Source of the DNA: a virus
IMG/VR virus record: IMGVR_UViG_3300044712_002160
Coordinates: 1 to 31,718 of that record
Length of the DNA: 31,718 nt
Strand: one strand, 5' to 3'
Shown here: piece by piece, positions 1 to 8,433 of the stretch
How positions within the stretch are numbered: position 1 is the first letter of the stretch
Layout: each line of letters opens with the position of its first letter
Position numbers and translations under genes: made by a program
Notes under the pieces: generated by a model
Database searches by the model: none
Seen by the model: only the letters and a program-made list of their open reading frames with translations
Told to the model about the DNA's origin: nothing

Positions 1-61
1 CTTTTCCTTCCCCATACGCAGCGGTTATCTCTTCTTCGTTTGGCACGCGGAGCGGTTCCAT
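1..61 (-). CDS. possible N-terminus of a transposase (IS66-like?), cut by the window edge
   Basis: The minus-strand frame starting at the ATG at 61-59 stays open to the left edge and reads MEPLRVPNEEEITAAYGEGK. The pattern LRxPxxEEIxAAYxxG resembles, from memory, the start of IS66-family transposases. Only 20 residues are visible. No terminal inverted repeat was found. An in-frame TGA lies upstream, and a TTG between it and the ATG is an alternative start. If correct, an insertion sequence borders the accessory block on its left. It could equally be the start of an unrelated gene. Confidence 0.3.
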   Translation of the reverse strand, partial: MEPLRVPNEEEITAAYGEGK

Positions 62-136
62 CTCGCTGATTGTCTCTGCCTTTTCCGTTTTTGACAACCC
101 AGAAAAATAAATTCACTGAGCAGTTACGATTTCATT

Positions 137-433
137 GTGCATGCCAATAATTATGAGTTTGAGAAGTTGTGTCTACTTTTAGACGGCATTGCAAAAAGTT
201 ATCCAGCGCAAAACAGAGTAGCAATAGTGGGGGGAACGTATGGTGATGAAATAATTCGTGCGGCTAATGCAGTTCAATCATTAGGTTTTGACACTACCAT
301 TGTTACCCGATATTGCATTTCGGAAAACGTCTTTATTAATCTTGATGATGTGATTGACTTGCTAAATGCTGAAAGAAAGAAACTTTTAGGCGACTTGCTG
401 GACGACTTTGATGAAGAATTTGATGATGAATAG
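137..433 (+). CDS. hypothetical protein, acidic C-terminus
   Basis: This is a 98-residue protein of unknown function. The start is a GTG at 137 with no convincing Shine-Dalgarno sequence, and an in-frame TGA lies 45 nt upstream, so the start is uncertain or the gene may be a 5'-truncated remnant. The middle (about residues 27-60) alternates hydrophobic strands and helices, with VAIVGGTYGDEI and a conserved-looking Cys in TRYCISENV. This loosely resembles the C-terminal half of isochorismatase-like alpha/beta hydrolases, but that is weak. The last 15 residues are strongly acidic (DLLDDFDEEFDDE). It is followed by an 80-nt gap and the DUF6173-like gene. AT content is higher than in the restriction gene downstream, which fits horizontally acquired DNA. 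Confidence 0.5.
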   Translation: MHANNYEFEKLCLLLDGIAKSYPAQNRVAIVGGTYGDEIIRAANAVQSLGFDTTIVTRYCISENVFINLDDVIDLLNAERKKLLGDLLDDFDEEFDDE

Positions 434-513
434 GGCAGCCCACACATTGCCCAGCTCGAACACGGGCGTAACTTTTCCCCTTTAGTTTGTTGCTAGCTCT
501 CAAGGAGAGTATT

Positions 514-918
514 ATGGATTTTGGAAACCTGGATGACGTCCGTAAACAAATCAACCAAATCAGTGAAGCAATGAAAGTTCCAATGCAGTCACTATATGAT
601 GTCGCAAAAGATAATCCTGCACAGTGGACTTATGAGCGCCTGACAAAATATATAAAGGAATTCGAAAACGAATTAGATGATGAGCATGAAGTTGGCGCCC
701 GATTGGTCTCGTTTGGAAACGCGGTGACTTTTTATATTTCAAAACTTGGCTATTACGGCCCTGACATTATTTGTTTTTATGGCGTTGGAGAAAAAGGCGA
801 GAAGTTCCAATTGATCCAAAATATTTCTCAACTTAGCGTTTTGCTTATGGCATTACCAAAATTGGAAAAGAAAGTTCGAAGAATAGGCTTCGAACCAAAT
901 ATTGATTCTAAAAAATGA
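514..918 (+). CDS. DUF6173-like protein
   Basis: This is a soluble protein of 134 residues. The ATG at 514 is chosen because AAGGAG at 502-507 sits at good spacing; an in-frame start at 487 lacks such a site. The central and C-terminal part contains ELDDEHEVGARLVSFG, then GYYGPDIICFYGV, QLIQNISQLSVLL and a terminal RRIGF. From memory this combination matches the DUF6173 family; the match is by eye and the family has no known function to transfer. No signal peptide, membrane segment or catalytic motif is visible. The stop codon overlaps the start of the next gene by 4 nt (ATGA), so the two are probably translationally coupled. Confidence 0.6.
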   Translation: MDFGNLDDVRKQINQISEAMKVPMQSLYDVAKDNPAQWTYERLTKYIKEFENELDDEHEVGARLVSFGNAVTFYISKLGYYGPDIICFYGVGEKGEKFQLIQNISQLSVLLMALPKLEKKVRRIGFEPNIDSKK

Positions 919-1121
919 AAACCTTTCGCATCATTCTCGGAATTCTTGCCATCATCCCGATCGGGTTGATGGTCGCGTCCATTGCGGACCCAAAGATGAC
1001 CGCGCAAAATTCCAACATGGAGATGATCTTCCTGCTGGTTGGCGTTCCCATCCTGGTGCTCAATCTCTGGGCCTGGGATGCGCCGCAGATCATCAAAAAA
1101 CTATTCGGGGTAAAGGAATAA
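915..1121 (+). CDS. small two-helix membrane protein
   Basis: This is a 68-residue protein with two predicted membrane segments: about residues 5-24 (IILGILAIIPIGLMVASIA) and about 37-54 (MIFLLVGVPILVLNLWAW). A short polar stretch links them and the tail is basic. It starts inside the stop codon of the DUF6173-like gene (ATGA overlap), and the TPR-like gene follows 4 nt later, so the three form a tight cluster. Function is unknown. Its codon use is more GC-rich than the two genes around it. Confidence 0.55.
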   Translation: MKTFRIILGILAIIPIGLMVASIADPKMTAQNSNMEMIFLLVGVPILVLNLWAWDAPQIIKKLFGVKE

Positions 1122-1125
1122 AACC

Positions 1126-1761
1126 ATGCCAATATCTTCAAAAATATTATTTTCAGAATATCCACTTGGAATTCAATTTGTTTTATTGACGCATCTAGAA
1201 TCAAGTGATGCTGAAACAATGAAAAGAGCCAGAAAAATTGAAAATGAAATAACAGATAGAAACACAAAAGGAATATCCCTGGAAAAATCAGGCGATCTCA
1301 AAAAGGCGATTGAAGTTTATGAAAATAACGTATCAATCTTTGCCGATACACAACATCCTTACGAGCGCTTGAGAATTATTTATACCAAGCAAAAGAAATA
1401 TGATGATGCCATTCGAGTTTGCCAGGCATTTATTAACATGAGCAAGCAACTTGAACGGGTAGTTTTATTGGAGCTAAAAGATAAAAATCTCGCTGAAAAA
1501 GTAGGCGATATTCAAGAATACGATGTAAAGATCAATAAAATATTACGCCTTCAACATCGTGATAAAACTGGCTTATTACCGCCAAGTTTCAAAAAAATAT
1601 CTATTGCCCCACCAGTTTATAAAGTCAAAGAATCATTACCAAAACAAAAAAGATATTTCCCTTGGAAAGTTATTGGTATTATCTTTGCTATTCTCTCTTT
1701 ATCATTTTTCGCCTGCTTTGCTTTTGGTCTATTTCTTAGCGCAATTGGATATGGTAAATAA
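1126..1761 (+). CDS. TPR-like protein with C-terminal membrane anchor
   Basis: A protein of 211 residues. Residues about 38-110 look like two or three tetratricopeptide-type helical hairpins: a repeated A-x-x-x-Y/C-x-x pattern in DLKKAIEVYENNV, HPYERLRIIYTKQKKYDDAI and RVCQAFINMSK. A basic, proline-rich linker follows. A single strongly hydrophobic segment near the C-terminus (about 183-206, IIFAILSLSFFACFAFGLFL) should act as a tail anchor, leaving the TPR part in the cytoplasm. TPR domains usually bind partner proteins, but the partner here is unknown. The gene is very AT-rich and lies 4 nt after the small membrane protein gene. Confidence 0.6.
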   Translation: MPISSKILFSEYPLGIQFVLLTHLESSDAETMKRARKIENEITDRNTKGISLEKSGDLKKAIEVYENNVSIFADTQHPYERLRIIYTKQKKYDDAIRVCQAFINMSKQLERVVLLELKDKNLAEKVGDIQEYDVKINKILRLQHRDKTGLLPPSFKKISIAPPVYKVKESLPKQKRYFPWKVIGIIFAILSLSFFACFAFGLFLSAIGYGK

Positions 1762-1867
1762 CCGATAATCGTGTATCTCCTCCACCCTGGCTCCATAACG
1801 CCTACGCACGCGACAGCGGCGAGATGCGTTAGAGTTCATTAAAAAATATCAATCTAAAAGGTGAATC

Positions 1868-2122
1868 ATGACTTCTCAAATTCTCGTATACATTCTTCTG
1901 GGAATTGCGTCAATTGCTTACGCGTTTCTTCTCAACACGGATAAAGGGAAAAAACTCGCATCAGAATATACCTGGGCGAGTGTTGTGATTGGTACTGGCA
2001 TTGTTCTCCTGGCGCTTTGGTTTCTTATTTCACATAATAGCTGGCTACAAGTGGTTATATCGTTTGTCGTAGCGGGATCCCCTATGATTGCACGAAGTTT
2101 GATTAACAAAACCAGAAAATAA
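1868..2122 (+). CDS. small membrane protein
   Basis: An 84-residue protein with three hydrophobic segments: about 4-22 (QILVYILLGIASIAYAFLL), about 37-54 (ASVVIGTGIVLLALWFLI) and about 58-73 (WLQVVISFVVAGSPMI). Basic residues sit between segments one and two and at the C-terminus. AAGGTG is placed 6 nt before the ATG. A 106-nt gap separates it from the TPR-like gene; I see no terminator or promoter of note there. Function is unknown. Confidence 0.55.
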   Translation: MTSQILVYILLGIASIAYAFLLNTDKGKKLASEYTWASVVIGTGIVLLALWFLISHNSWLQVVISFVVAGSPMIARSLINKTRK

Positions 2123-2186
2123 ATTTCCAAATCCCTACAACATCCGCATGATACGACAGGTACTACATCCTGAGCTGTAACAAAAT

Positions 2187-5168
2187 ATGACTGCTTCCAC
2201 CGCTCCTGCCATCATCTATAAACTGATCGAAACCTTCGAGCAGAACCTGGACGCGTATCGTTCGAGCAAGAACGAGACGGAGCTGCGCCGCGAGTTCCTG
2301 GATAAGTTTTTCACCGCGCTCGGTTGGGACGTTGCCAACGAAAAGGGCTACGATGAAGCTGGCAAAGAAGTGATCCACGAATTCTCAGTGGATGTTTCGG
2401 GGCAACAGAAAAAAGCGGATTACGCTTTCCGCGTGGGAAGGGGCGAGAAGTTCGACTTTTTGGTGGAAGCGAAGAAGCCCTCGGTCAAGGTGGAGTCGAG
2501 CCAGGACGCGGCGTTCCAGATCCGCAGGTACGGATGGAGCGCCAAACTTCCGATCAATATCCTGACCGACTTCGAGCACTTTGCTGTTTACGACTGCCGC
2601 GCCAAGCCAAGTTATAACGATAAGGCTTCGATGGGGCGGACCATGCTGGTGCATTACAAGGAATACGCGGAGCGGTGGGATGAAATCGCTTCGGTCTTTT
2701 CGCCCGAGGCGGTGCGCAAGGGTTCGTTTACCAAATACACTGAAGGGTTGAAGGGTAAGAAGGGAACGGCGGATGTTGACGATGCCTTCCTGCAGGAGAT
2801 CGAACGGTGGCGTGAGTTGCTGGCGAAGAATATCGCCTTACGAAATGATGATATTGACATCCCAGGCTTGAACTATTCGGTGCAGATGATCATCGACCGC
2901 ATCGTCTTTTTGCGGATCTGCGAAGAGCGCGGCATCGAGCCTGAAAACCAGCTGCAGGAAATCGCCAGCGGGGATGGCATTTACCCTGAACTGTGCGACC
3001 TGTTTAAGCGGGCAGACACCAAATACAACTCTGGCCTGTTCCACTTCAAACAAGAAAAAGAGATCGTCAGCCGTCCCGATGACCTGACCCTCGGCCTCGA
3101 CATCGACGACAAGGTGCTACGGGACATCATCTCGAATCTGTATTACCCGAAAAGCCCCTATGCTTTTCTCTACATCCCGTCCGATATTTTGGGGCAGGTG
3201 TACGAACGCTTCCTGGGCAAGGTAATCCGCCTGACTGCTGGCCACCAGGCCAAGGTGGAAGAGAAGCCCGAAGTGCGCAAGGCGGGCGGCGTCTATTACA
3301 CACCCACCTATATCGTGGAGTACATCGTCATCAATACACTTGGAAAATTGTTAATCGGATTGACTCCAAAAGAAGCGGCAAAACTTAAAATTGTTGACCC
3401 TGCCTGTGGTTCTGGAACATTCCTGCTTGGCGCGTTCGAATATTTGCTGGCATGGCATTTGAAATGGTATAGCGAAAACGACCCCGAAAAATGGGTAAAG
3501 GATAAGGCGCTTGTAAAAGTTGAAAATGATTACCGCCTGACGACATCCAAGAAAAAAGAGATTTTGCTAAACAACATTTACGGTGTGGATATTGACGCGC
3601 AGGCTGTGGAAGTGACGAAGCTCTCGCTGTTGCTCAAAGTGCTGGAAAATGCCAGCGGGCAACTTGAACTCGGCATGGAGCGCATCTTGCCTGATTTGGG
3701 AAATAATATCAAGTGCGGCAACTCGCTGATCGGATTTGATTATTTTGAAGGCCAATTGTTCCCCGACGATGAAGAGCGGGCGCGCGTGAATCCCTTTGAC
3801 TGGCAGCGTGAATTCCCCGAGGTGTTTGCGAAGGGCGGGTTTGATGTGGTGATTGGAAATCCACCCTATGTGAGACAGGAAGAATTGATCGCTTCGAAGA
3901 ATTATTTCCAATCTCACTACAAAACCTATATCCCCACTGCCGACTTGTATGTAAGTTTTATAGAAAAGGAATTGGGGTTGCTTAAAAATAGCGGCTTATT
4001 TGGGATGATTGTCTCAAATAAATGGCTGCGTGCTGCTTACGGGGAACCATTGCGCAAGTTTTTAGTAAGTGATGTGACGCTCACACAAGTTATTGATTTA
4101 GCGGGCTTGCCCGTTTTCGAAGGCGCAACTGTTCGCACAATTATCTTATTGTGTTCGCCCGTTCCCGATAAACAGAAAAGTTTCAAATATCTTGCACCAC
4201 TTCCAATCGATGATTTTAGGAAAATTCAGAGTGGGGTTGATTTGCATGTTGAATTTGAAAAAAAATCAATTGAACTAAAGATTTCCGATTTGAAATCAGA
4301 AGGCTGGGCCTTTTCAAACGTAAAATCGGCGGATTTGCTCTCAAAACTGACCAGCAAGAATATTCCAATAACCCAATATATAAACGGAAAACTTTATTTT
4401 GGTATCAAAACTGGATTGAATAAAGCCTTTGTCATTGATCGCCAAACTCGCGACGAACTTATCAGGAAAAACCCGCAAAGCAAAGAGATTATTAAGCCGC
4501 TTTTGGTAGGAAAAAATGTTAGACGATATTCTGCGGACTTTGCCGAAAATTATTTAATTTGGACATACATTGGCGTATCAATCCAAAAACATCCAGCAGT
4601 ATTCGAACATTTGAAACAATTTCAAGCCGAATTAGAGAATCGTTGGGATAAAGGCGAGCATTGGTGGGAGCTTCGTGCCTGTGACTATTATGATAAATTT
4701 GCAACCTCAAAAATAATTTATCCAGATATAGCTACTTCCTGCCGCTTTTATTTGGATGCAGACGGATATTTTGGGACTAATACAACTTACTTTATTCCAA
4801 GTGATGATAAATATTTGCTTGGTATCCTTAATTCAAAATTGGCACAATTCTTTTTTACACAAGTTTGTGCTGGCCTTGAAGGTACTGGAACAATTTACCT
4901 GCGTTTCTTTGGACAATATATTCAGAATTTCCCTGTCCGATCTTTAGATATTAACGAATCCGCCGAAAAAGCCCAGCACGACAAGATGGTCGCGCTCGTG
5001 GAGCAGATACTGGCGCTGCACAAATCGCTGGCGGGGGCGAAGAGTCCGTCGGAGAAGGAACGGTTGGAACGACAGATCGAGGTCACCGATCGGGGGATCG
5101 ATACGCTGGTCTATGAGTTGTATGGGTTGAGTGAGGAAGAGATCAAGATCGTGGAAGGGAAAAAATAA
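2187..5168 (+). CDS. type IIG restriction-modification enzyme (Eco57I-like, fused nuclease, methyltransferase and specificity domains)
   Basis: A single 993-residue chain expected both to methylate adenine in a DNA target and to cut near unmodified sites. The N-terminal domain (about 1-150) has a PD-(D/E)XK arrangement: REFLDKFF, D78 in KKADYAF, then E94-A-K96 in LVEAKKP. Residues about 360-620 are a gamma-type N6-adenine methyltransferase: GGVYYTP, motif I DPACGSGTF from D404, YGVDIDAQAVEV, and motif IV NPPYV from N558. The region about 720-930 is a TaqI-like target-recognition domain (KLYFGIKTG, LVGKNVRRY, FGTNTTYFI, LLGILNSKL). A short helical tail follows. All catalytic motifs are intact and the length is usual for the family. 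The recognition-domain part (about 3940-4950) is more AT-rich than both ends, which suggests domain exchange. It converges on the D12 methyltransferase gene. Confidence 0.92.
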   Translation: MTASTAPAIIYKLIETFEQNLDAYRSSKNETELRREFLDKFFTALGWDVANEKGYDEAGKEVIHEFSVDVSGQQKKADYAFRVGRGEKFDFLVEAKKPSVKVESSQDAAFQIRRYGWSAKLPINILTDFEHFAVYDCRAKPSYNDKASMGRTMLVHYKEYAERWDEIASVFSPEAVRKGSFTKYTEGLKGKKGTADVDDAFLQEIERWRELLAKNIALRNDDIDIPGLNYSVQMIIDRIVFLRICEERGIEPENQLQEIASGDGIYPELCDLFKRADTKYNSGLFHFKQEKEIVSRPDDLTLGLDIDDKVLRDIISNLYYPKSPYAFLYIPSDILGQVYERFLGKVIRLTAGHQAKVEEKPEVRKAGGVYYTPTYIVEYIVINTLGKLLIGLTPKEAAKLKIVDPACGSGTFLLGAFEYLLAWHLKWYSENDPEKWVKDKALVKVENDYRLTTSKKKEILLNNIYGVDIDAQAVEVTKLSLLLKVLENASGQLELGMERILPDLGNNIKCGNSLIGFDYFEGQLFPDDEERARVNPFDWQREFPEVFAKGGFDVVIGNPPYVRQEELIASKNYFQSHYKTYIPTADLYVSFIEKELGLLKNSGLFGMIVSNKWLRAAYGEPLRKFLVSDVTLTQVIDLAGLPVFEGATVRTIILLCSPVPDKQKSFKYLAPLPIDDFRKIQSGVDLHVEFEKKSIELKISDLKSEGWAFSNVKSADLLSKLTSKNIPITQYINGKLYFGIKTGLNKAFVIDRQTRDELIRKNPQSKEIIKPLLVGKNVRRYSADFAENYLIWTYIGVSIQKHPAVFEHLKQFQAELENRWDKGEHWWELRACDYYDKFATSKIIYPDIATSCRFYLDADGYFGTNTTYFIPSDDKYLLGILNSKLAQFFFTQVCAGLEGTGTIYLRFFGQYIQNFPVRSLDINESAEKAQHDKMVALVEQILALHKSLAGAKSPSEKERLERQIEVTDRGIDTLVYELYGLSEEEIKIVEGKK

Positions 5169-5273
5169 ACATATGTCGACTCTGCTTGCAATTCTCACTG
5201 GTTGTTGCAGTTAGAATCGCCTTTAAAACATTACAATGTTGATCTCCCGACAAATTTGGAATATGGAATTTAC

Positions 5274-5305
5274 AAAAAATTGCCGCCAGATTGAATTTTG
5301 ACGGC
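5274..5305 (-). terminator. probable intrinsic terminator of the D12 methyltransferase operon
   Basis: On the minus strand an imperfect stem (GCCGTC.. pairing with ..GGCGGC, one mismatch) is followed by AA and a six-T run at 5279-5274. It lies 24 nt after the D12 methyltransferase stop codon. The rest of the 160-nt gap to the type IIG gene shows no other clear signal. Confidence 0.55.
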
Positions 5306-5328
5306 CTTTCGCACCAATCAATTTTAGG

Positions 5329-6189
5329 CTAAAGATCTTTATGCTTAATCCGGTCTAATAGCGCAGGTGAGATATATAGCGATTCGTATTTTTGAGAAGA
5401 TTTTCCTAATAAGGTAGCCTGAGATGATCTACCTGCCCTCAATTCACGATGGAGTAAATTTAAGTGTTCAGGTAGTTTTTTCCCATAATGTTTTCGACCA
5501 GTTCTTCCATCATAACTAACCAAGTAACTTATTCCTCGTTTGTTAAGCACTTCTAATGTGCTGACAAATTCAACATAATCCACGCTCTGAAAGTATCTCG
5601 AATCGCGATTTCCACATACCCCTTGATAGGGCGGATCCAAATACACAAAATCATCTGTGTTGGCTGTAATAACAAATTCCTTATAGTCCATTGAAGTAAA
5701 TATTGTTTTACCTTTCAACAATGATGAAATGCTGATGAGCCGTTGTCTCATCTCTTCAGGCGACACCCCATATCTGCGATTATCAGGGCTTTGATTAAAT
5801 TCCCCATTTCGGTTATAACGTACAGACCCTGTAACACAACGTGATAGTAAATATAGAAGATGGTCAGGGCGGCCAAAAATATTAAATTTTTCTCTTATTT
5901 GGTAATAAAACCGAAGATCTTTATGTTGGGCATTCCAAAGTCGTTTGTACTTACTGGATAGCTGTATCGGTGTATTAATAATTTCTTCCCACAATAGCAT
6001 CAAAGGTTTATTTAAGTCGTTAAGATGAAACGATTGGGATAGGTTACTCGAAGATGCAGCTAAAGAGACTGCTGCCGACCCAGCAAATGCTTCGATAATT
6101 CGTTGATTTCCAGGGGGAATATAACTTAAGATCTGAGGAGCTAAATAGCGCTTACTTCCCTGGTATGGAAAAGGAACAGGAATCTTCAT
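5329..6189 (-). CDS. D12-class N6-adenine DNA methyltransferase
   Basis: A methyltransferase of 286 residues that transfers a methyl group from S-adenosylmethionine to the N6 of adenine in duplex DNA. D12 (Dam/DpnM-like, alpha class) features are in order: PYQGSKR at 8-14, the AdoMet-binding motif EAFAGSAAV with F35-x-G37, LNDLN at about 57-60, and the catalytic DPPY at 185-188. The region between is the expected target-recognition insert, with RYNRNGEFN. It starts 5 nt after the GHKL ATPase-nuclease gene, so the two are almost certainly co-transcribed and this enzyme probably protects host DNA from its partner. It could instead be a solitary methyltransferase that happens to be adjacent, but the tight spacing argues against that. 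Confidence 0.92.
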   Translation of the reverse strand: MKIPVPFPYQGSKRYLAPQILSYIPPGNQRIIEAFAGSAAVSLAASSSNLSQSFHLNDLNKPLMLLWEEIINTPIQLSSKYKRLWNAQHKDLRFYYQIREKFNIFGRPDHLLYLLSRCVTGSVRYNRNGEFNQSPDNRRYGVSPEEMRQRLISISSLLKGKTIFTSMDYKEFVITANTDDFVYLDPPYQGVCGNRDSRYFQSVDYVEFVSTLEVLNKRGISYLVSYDGRTGRKHYGKKLPEHLNLLHRELRAGRSSQATLLGKSSQKYESLYISPALLDRIKHKDL

Positions 6190-6194
6190 AAGAA

Positions 6195-8252
6195 TTAATC
6201 GTTTCGATCTTGGGTACCAAGCCCCAACTTCCTCTTTGATGCTGAACGGTGAATTGCTCCAGGCTGAAGAATCTCTCGGGTCCGGGCTACCTCCCTTTCC
6301 TTTCGGGAAAAATTATCGTTATTAATATCGCCATCCAATATAGCTTGGTAATGCTCATAATATGAACGAGTTTTTTTGTATATATCACTCCATAGCTTTA
6401 TTTCTCCATCAGTTCTACCTTCCCAGGCAGTCTTTGTCGGTTCAGTAAGATTAAGCGTACCGCCACATATCATAACCATAAATACATTTTTTCCTCCAGC
6501 CTTTGCCAATCTTTCTTTATACGTCTCTAGGCGATGCAATTCATCTAGTTCAACGGAATGTTCAGAACGCTTAATCTCAATTACTACCAATTTTTGATCT
6601 TCGCCGAGTGCTAAAAAATCATAGCGCATTCGCTCATCTTTATCTTTAATATCTTGTGCATGCCACTCTCTTAACTGTGTAGATATTCTTTTCTCCTCAG
6701 AAAGCACCTGCCATTCTGGGTTCAAAATCCACGGATACCCTGCTAAAAGATCATGCATATTATCAGCTTGCTGGGAGGAGGCTGTTTCTGGGGCGTTATT
6801 TACGATCATAAAGTGAAATTTTTCAATAACTTCTAATCTACCTTTAACAACCTCAAGAATGGCGCGGCTTTCCAAGACCTTCCACTCGTGAAGGTGAGTT
6901 AACAATACTTCTAATTGATCAGGGTTCTCGCTGGCATCTTCTATTTGGCTAATAACATCATGAAAATGCCTATACTCATAGGCCCTGACTAAAGAATCTG
7001 CTAATTGATATGCACGATCTGTGTCCGTTTCCGCTTTTCCCAATTGCTTTAGAAATTTAGATACTTGATTTTGCGATGTTTTATCCATGCGATGGATACG
7101 CTCGTTGATCTCTGGAATTTGCATAACTGCAGATTCCATACGCTCACCTTTTAGATCTGACCATTCACGCAATGCTCTCCTCGTCAATTCGTCCCCCCAC
7201 TTTCTTAATTCAAAACTCCCCTCATCAGCCCAGTCAATTTCTTGCCTGTCAGTCGATATCAAATCCGATTCATCATCAATGCTCTCATCAATATAATCAG
7301 CCTCAATTTCACCAGTCATGTATCTCGTCCAGTGTAACCCGGATGCTGATCCTTCAACATGAAAATAAAATGGTGGTGCTTGAGCAGTCTTACCTTTAAC
7401 GTAAATTGTAAAGCCTTGTAATTCCTTTGATCTAATATTGCTCTTCGTAAATGCATACCAATAACGAACTTTTCCTCCATCAGGAAGTTCTGCTTCTTTG
7501 AAGCCGTTCTTTGGGAAGCGCTGATCAATATCAAGTTCTGGTTCACTAATCAAAATATCATTAATATTGATTTGCATCTCTCCTCGCACACGTCGACTAA
7601 ATCTTCGGCTTAGTGATTCACGAAGTGCAGTTATATTCGGAGGCGATTTGTGCTTCAAGTCTCGTAGTGTAATTCTTGTGCCGCTTTTGCTTTTTTCGTT
7701 ATCTGGCCGAAAACCAATTATTCCGGGAATTTCTAGCAGTTTACTTTCCCCGGCATCCGTCTTTAGATCTCTTATATCTAAAGTTAATTTAGTGGATAGG
7801 TTTTTTGTCCAAGTCAAAACTTCAACTCGATTTGCCAATCCAAAACCTGCAAGTTTTCCAATTCCTTTTCTGCCCATAATTGGCCTTTTCTTAGAAATAC
7901 TTCCATCTACAAGGCGCCGATTTCTACCAACAACTAAGTATTGATTCTCAACATCATCATCGGTCATGCCAATACCATTATCGGAAATACATATTTCACT
8001 TGTTGTTGATTGATATTCCGCTTCATCTGGAATGATGATATTAACTATTGTTGCACCAGCATCCCAGCTATTGGCAACAAGCTCTGCAATAGCTATATCT
8101 CGGCGCTTATACATTTGAACCCCTAAATGTTCAAGCGTACGACCTAAAACTCTGAGGTGAAATATTCTTTGATTCGTTAGCGGAAGGATTCCATTTGAAG
8201 GCATTTCAGACCTCTTATAATCTTGTTCATCAATTCTGGTCATTACTTGCAT
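6195..8252 (-). CDS. GHKL (Hsp90/MORC-like) ATPase fused to a C-terminal PD-(D/E)XK-type nuclease domain
   Basis: This protein of 685 residues has two recognisable parts. The N-terminal GHKL ATPase has the N-box ELVANSWDAG (E57, N61, D64), G1 box DNGIGM at 91-96, and G2 box GRKGIGKLAGFGLA at 127-140; all ATP and Mg-binding positions look intact. Residues about 190-350 resemble the transducer region of Hsp90/MutL/MORC proteins. Residues about 390-480 are helical. The C-terminal part (about 495-600) has DLLAGYPWILNP, then D545 in RYDFLAL and E559-I-K561 in VVIEIKRS, a PD-(D/E)XK core similar to Shedu-type (DUF4263-like) nucleases. ATP-driven dimer clamping coupled to DNA cleavage is the inferred activity. 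It heads an operon with the D12 methyltransferase, matching known associations of MORC-like ATPases with restriction-modification genes. It is divergent from the recombinase gene. Confidence 0.85.
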   Translation of the reverse strand: MQVMTRIDEQDYKRSEMPSNGILPLTNQRIFHLRVLGRTLEHLGVQMYKRRDIAIAELVANSWDAGATIVNIIIPDEAEYQSTTSEICISDNGIGMTDDDVENQYLVVGRNRRLVDGSISKKRPIMGRKGIGKLAGFGLANRVEVLTWTKNLSTKLTLDIRDLKTDAGESKLLEIPGIIGFRPDNEKSKSGTRITLRDLKHKSPPNITALRESLSRRFSRRVRGEMQININDILISEPELDIDQRFPKNGFKEAELPDGGKVRYWYAFTKSNIRSKELQGFTIYVKGKTAQAPPFYFHVEGSASGLHWTRYMTGEIEADYIDESIDDESDLISTDRQEIDWADEGSFELRKWGDELTRRALREWSDLKGERMESAVMQIPEINERIHRMDKTSQNQVSKFLKQLGKAETDTDRAYQLADSLVRAYEYRHFHDVISQIEDASENPDQLEVLLTHLHEWKVLESRAILEVVKGRLEVIEKFHFMIVNNAPETASSQQADNMHDLLAGYPWILNPEWQVLSEEKRISTQLREWHAQDIKDKDERMRYDFLALGEDQKLVVIEIKRSEHSVELDELHRLETYKERLAKAGGKNVFMVMICGGTLNLTEPTKTAWEGRTDGEIKLWSDIYKKTRSYYEHYQAILDGDINNDNFSRKEREVARTREILQPGAIHRSASKRKLGLGTQDRND

Positions 8253-8433
8253 ACCTGCCTGTAGCTATTATAGCAGAATCAGATTCAGGTACTTGGGGCC
8301 AGATGCTTTGCAATTATAATCACTTAAGTTCATCACTATGCTATTATCCACGCCAACTGTTACTAGACTTGACCATAAAATATTCCCTTCTAATGTCCAC
8401 TAGCGCGAAATCGGCTATAGCTACCAAAATACG
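8253..8433. promoter_or_regulatory. divergent intergenic region with TATAAT boxes
   Basis: This 181-nt AT-rich gap separates the minus-strand ATPase gene from the plus-strand recombinase. A perfect minus-strand TATAAT lies at 8272-8267, 14 nt before the ATPase start, but I see no good -35 for it. A palindromic ATTATAAT at 8313-8320 supplies TATAAT on both strands; on the plus strand TTGGGG at 8293-8298 is 16 nt upstream as a weak -35. TTGACC at 8369-8374 is a second plus-strand candidate. The gap probably carries both divergent promoters. If the recombinase belongs to the phage, this may also be a prophage boundary, though no direct repeat could be tested within the window. Confidence 0.4.

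Noticed and set aside
1559-1768. Small frame overlapping the end of the TPR-like gene
   Set aside because: It overlaps in another frame, has no ribosome site, and the TPR-like frame has the better composition.
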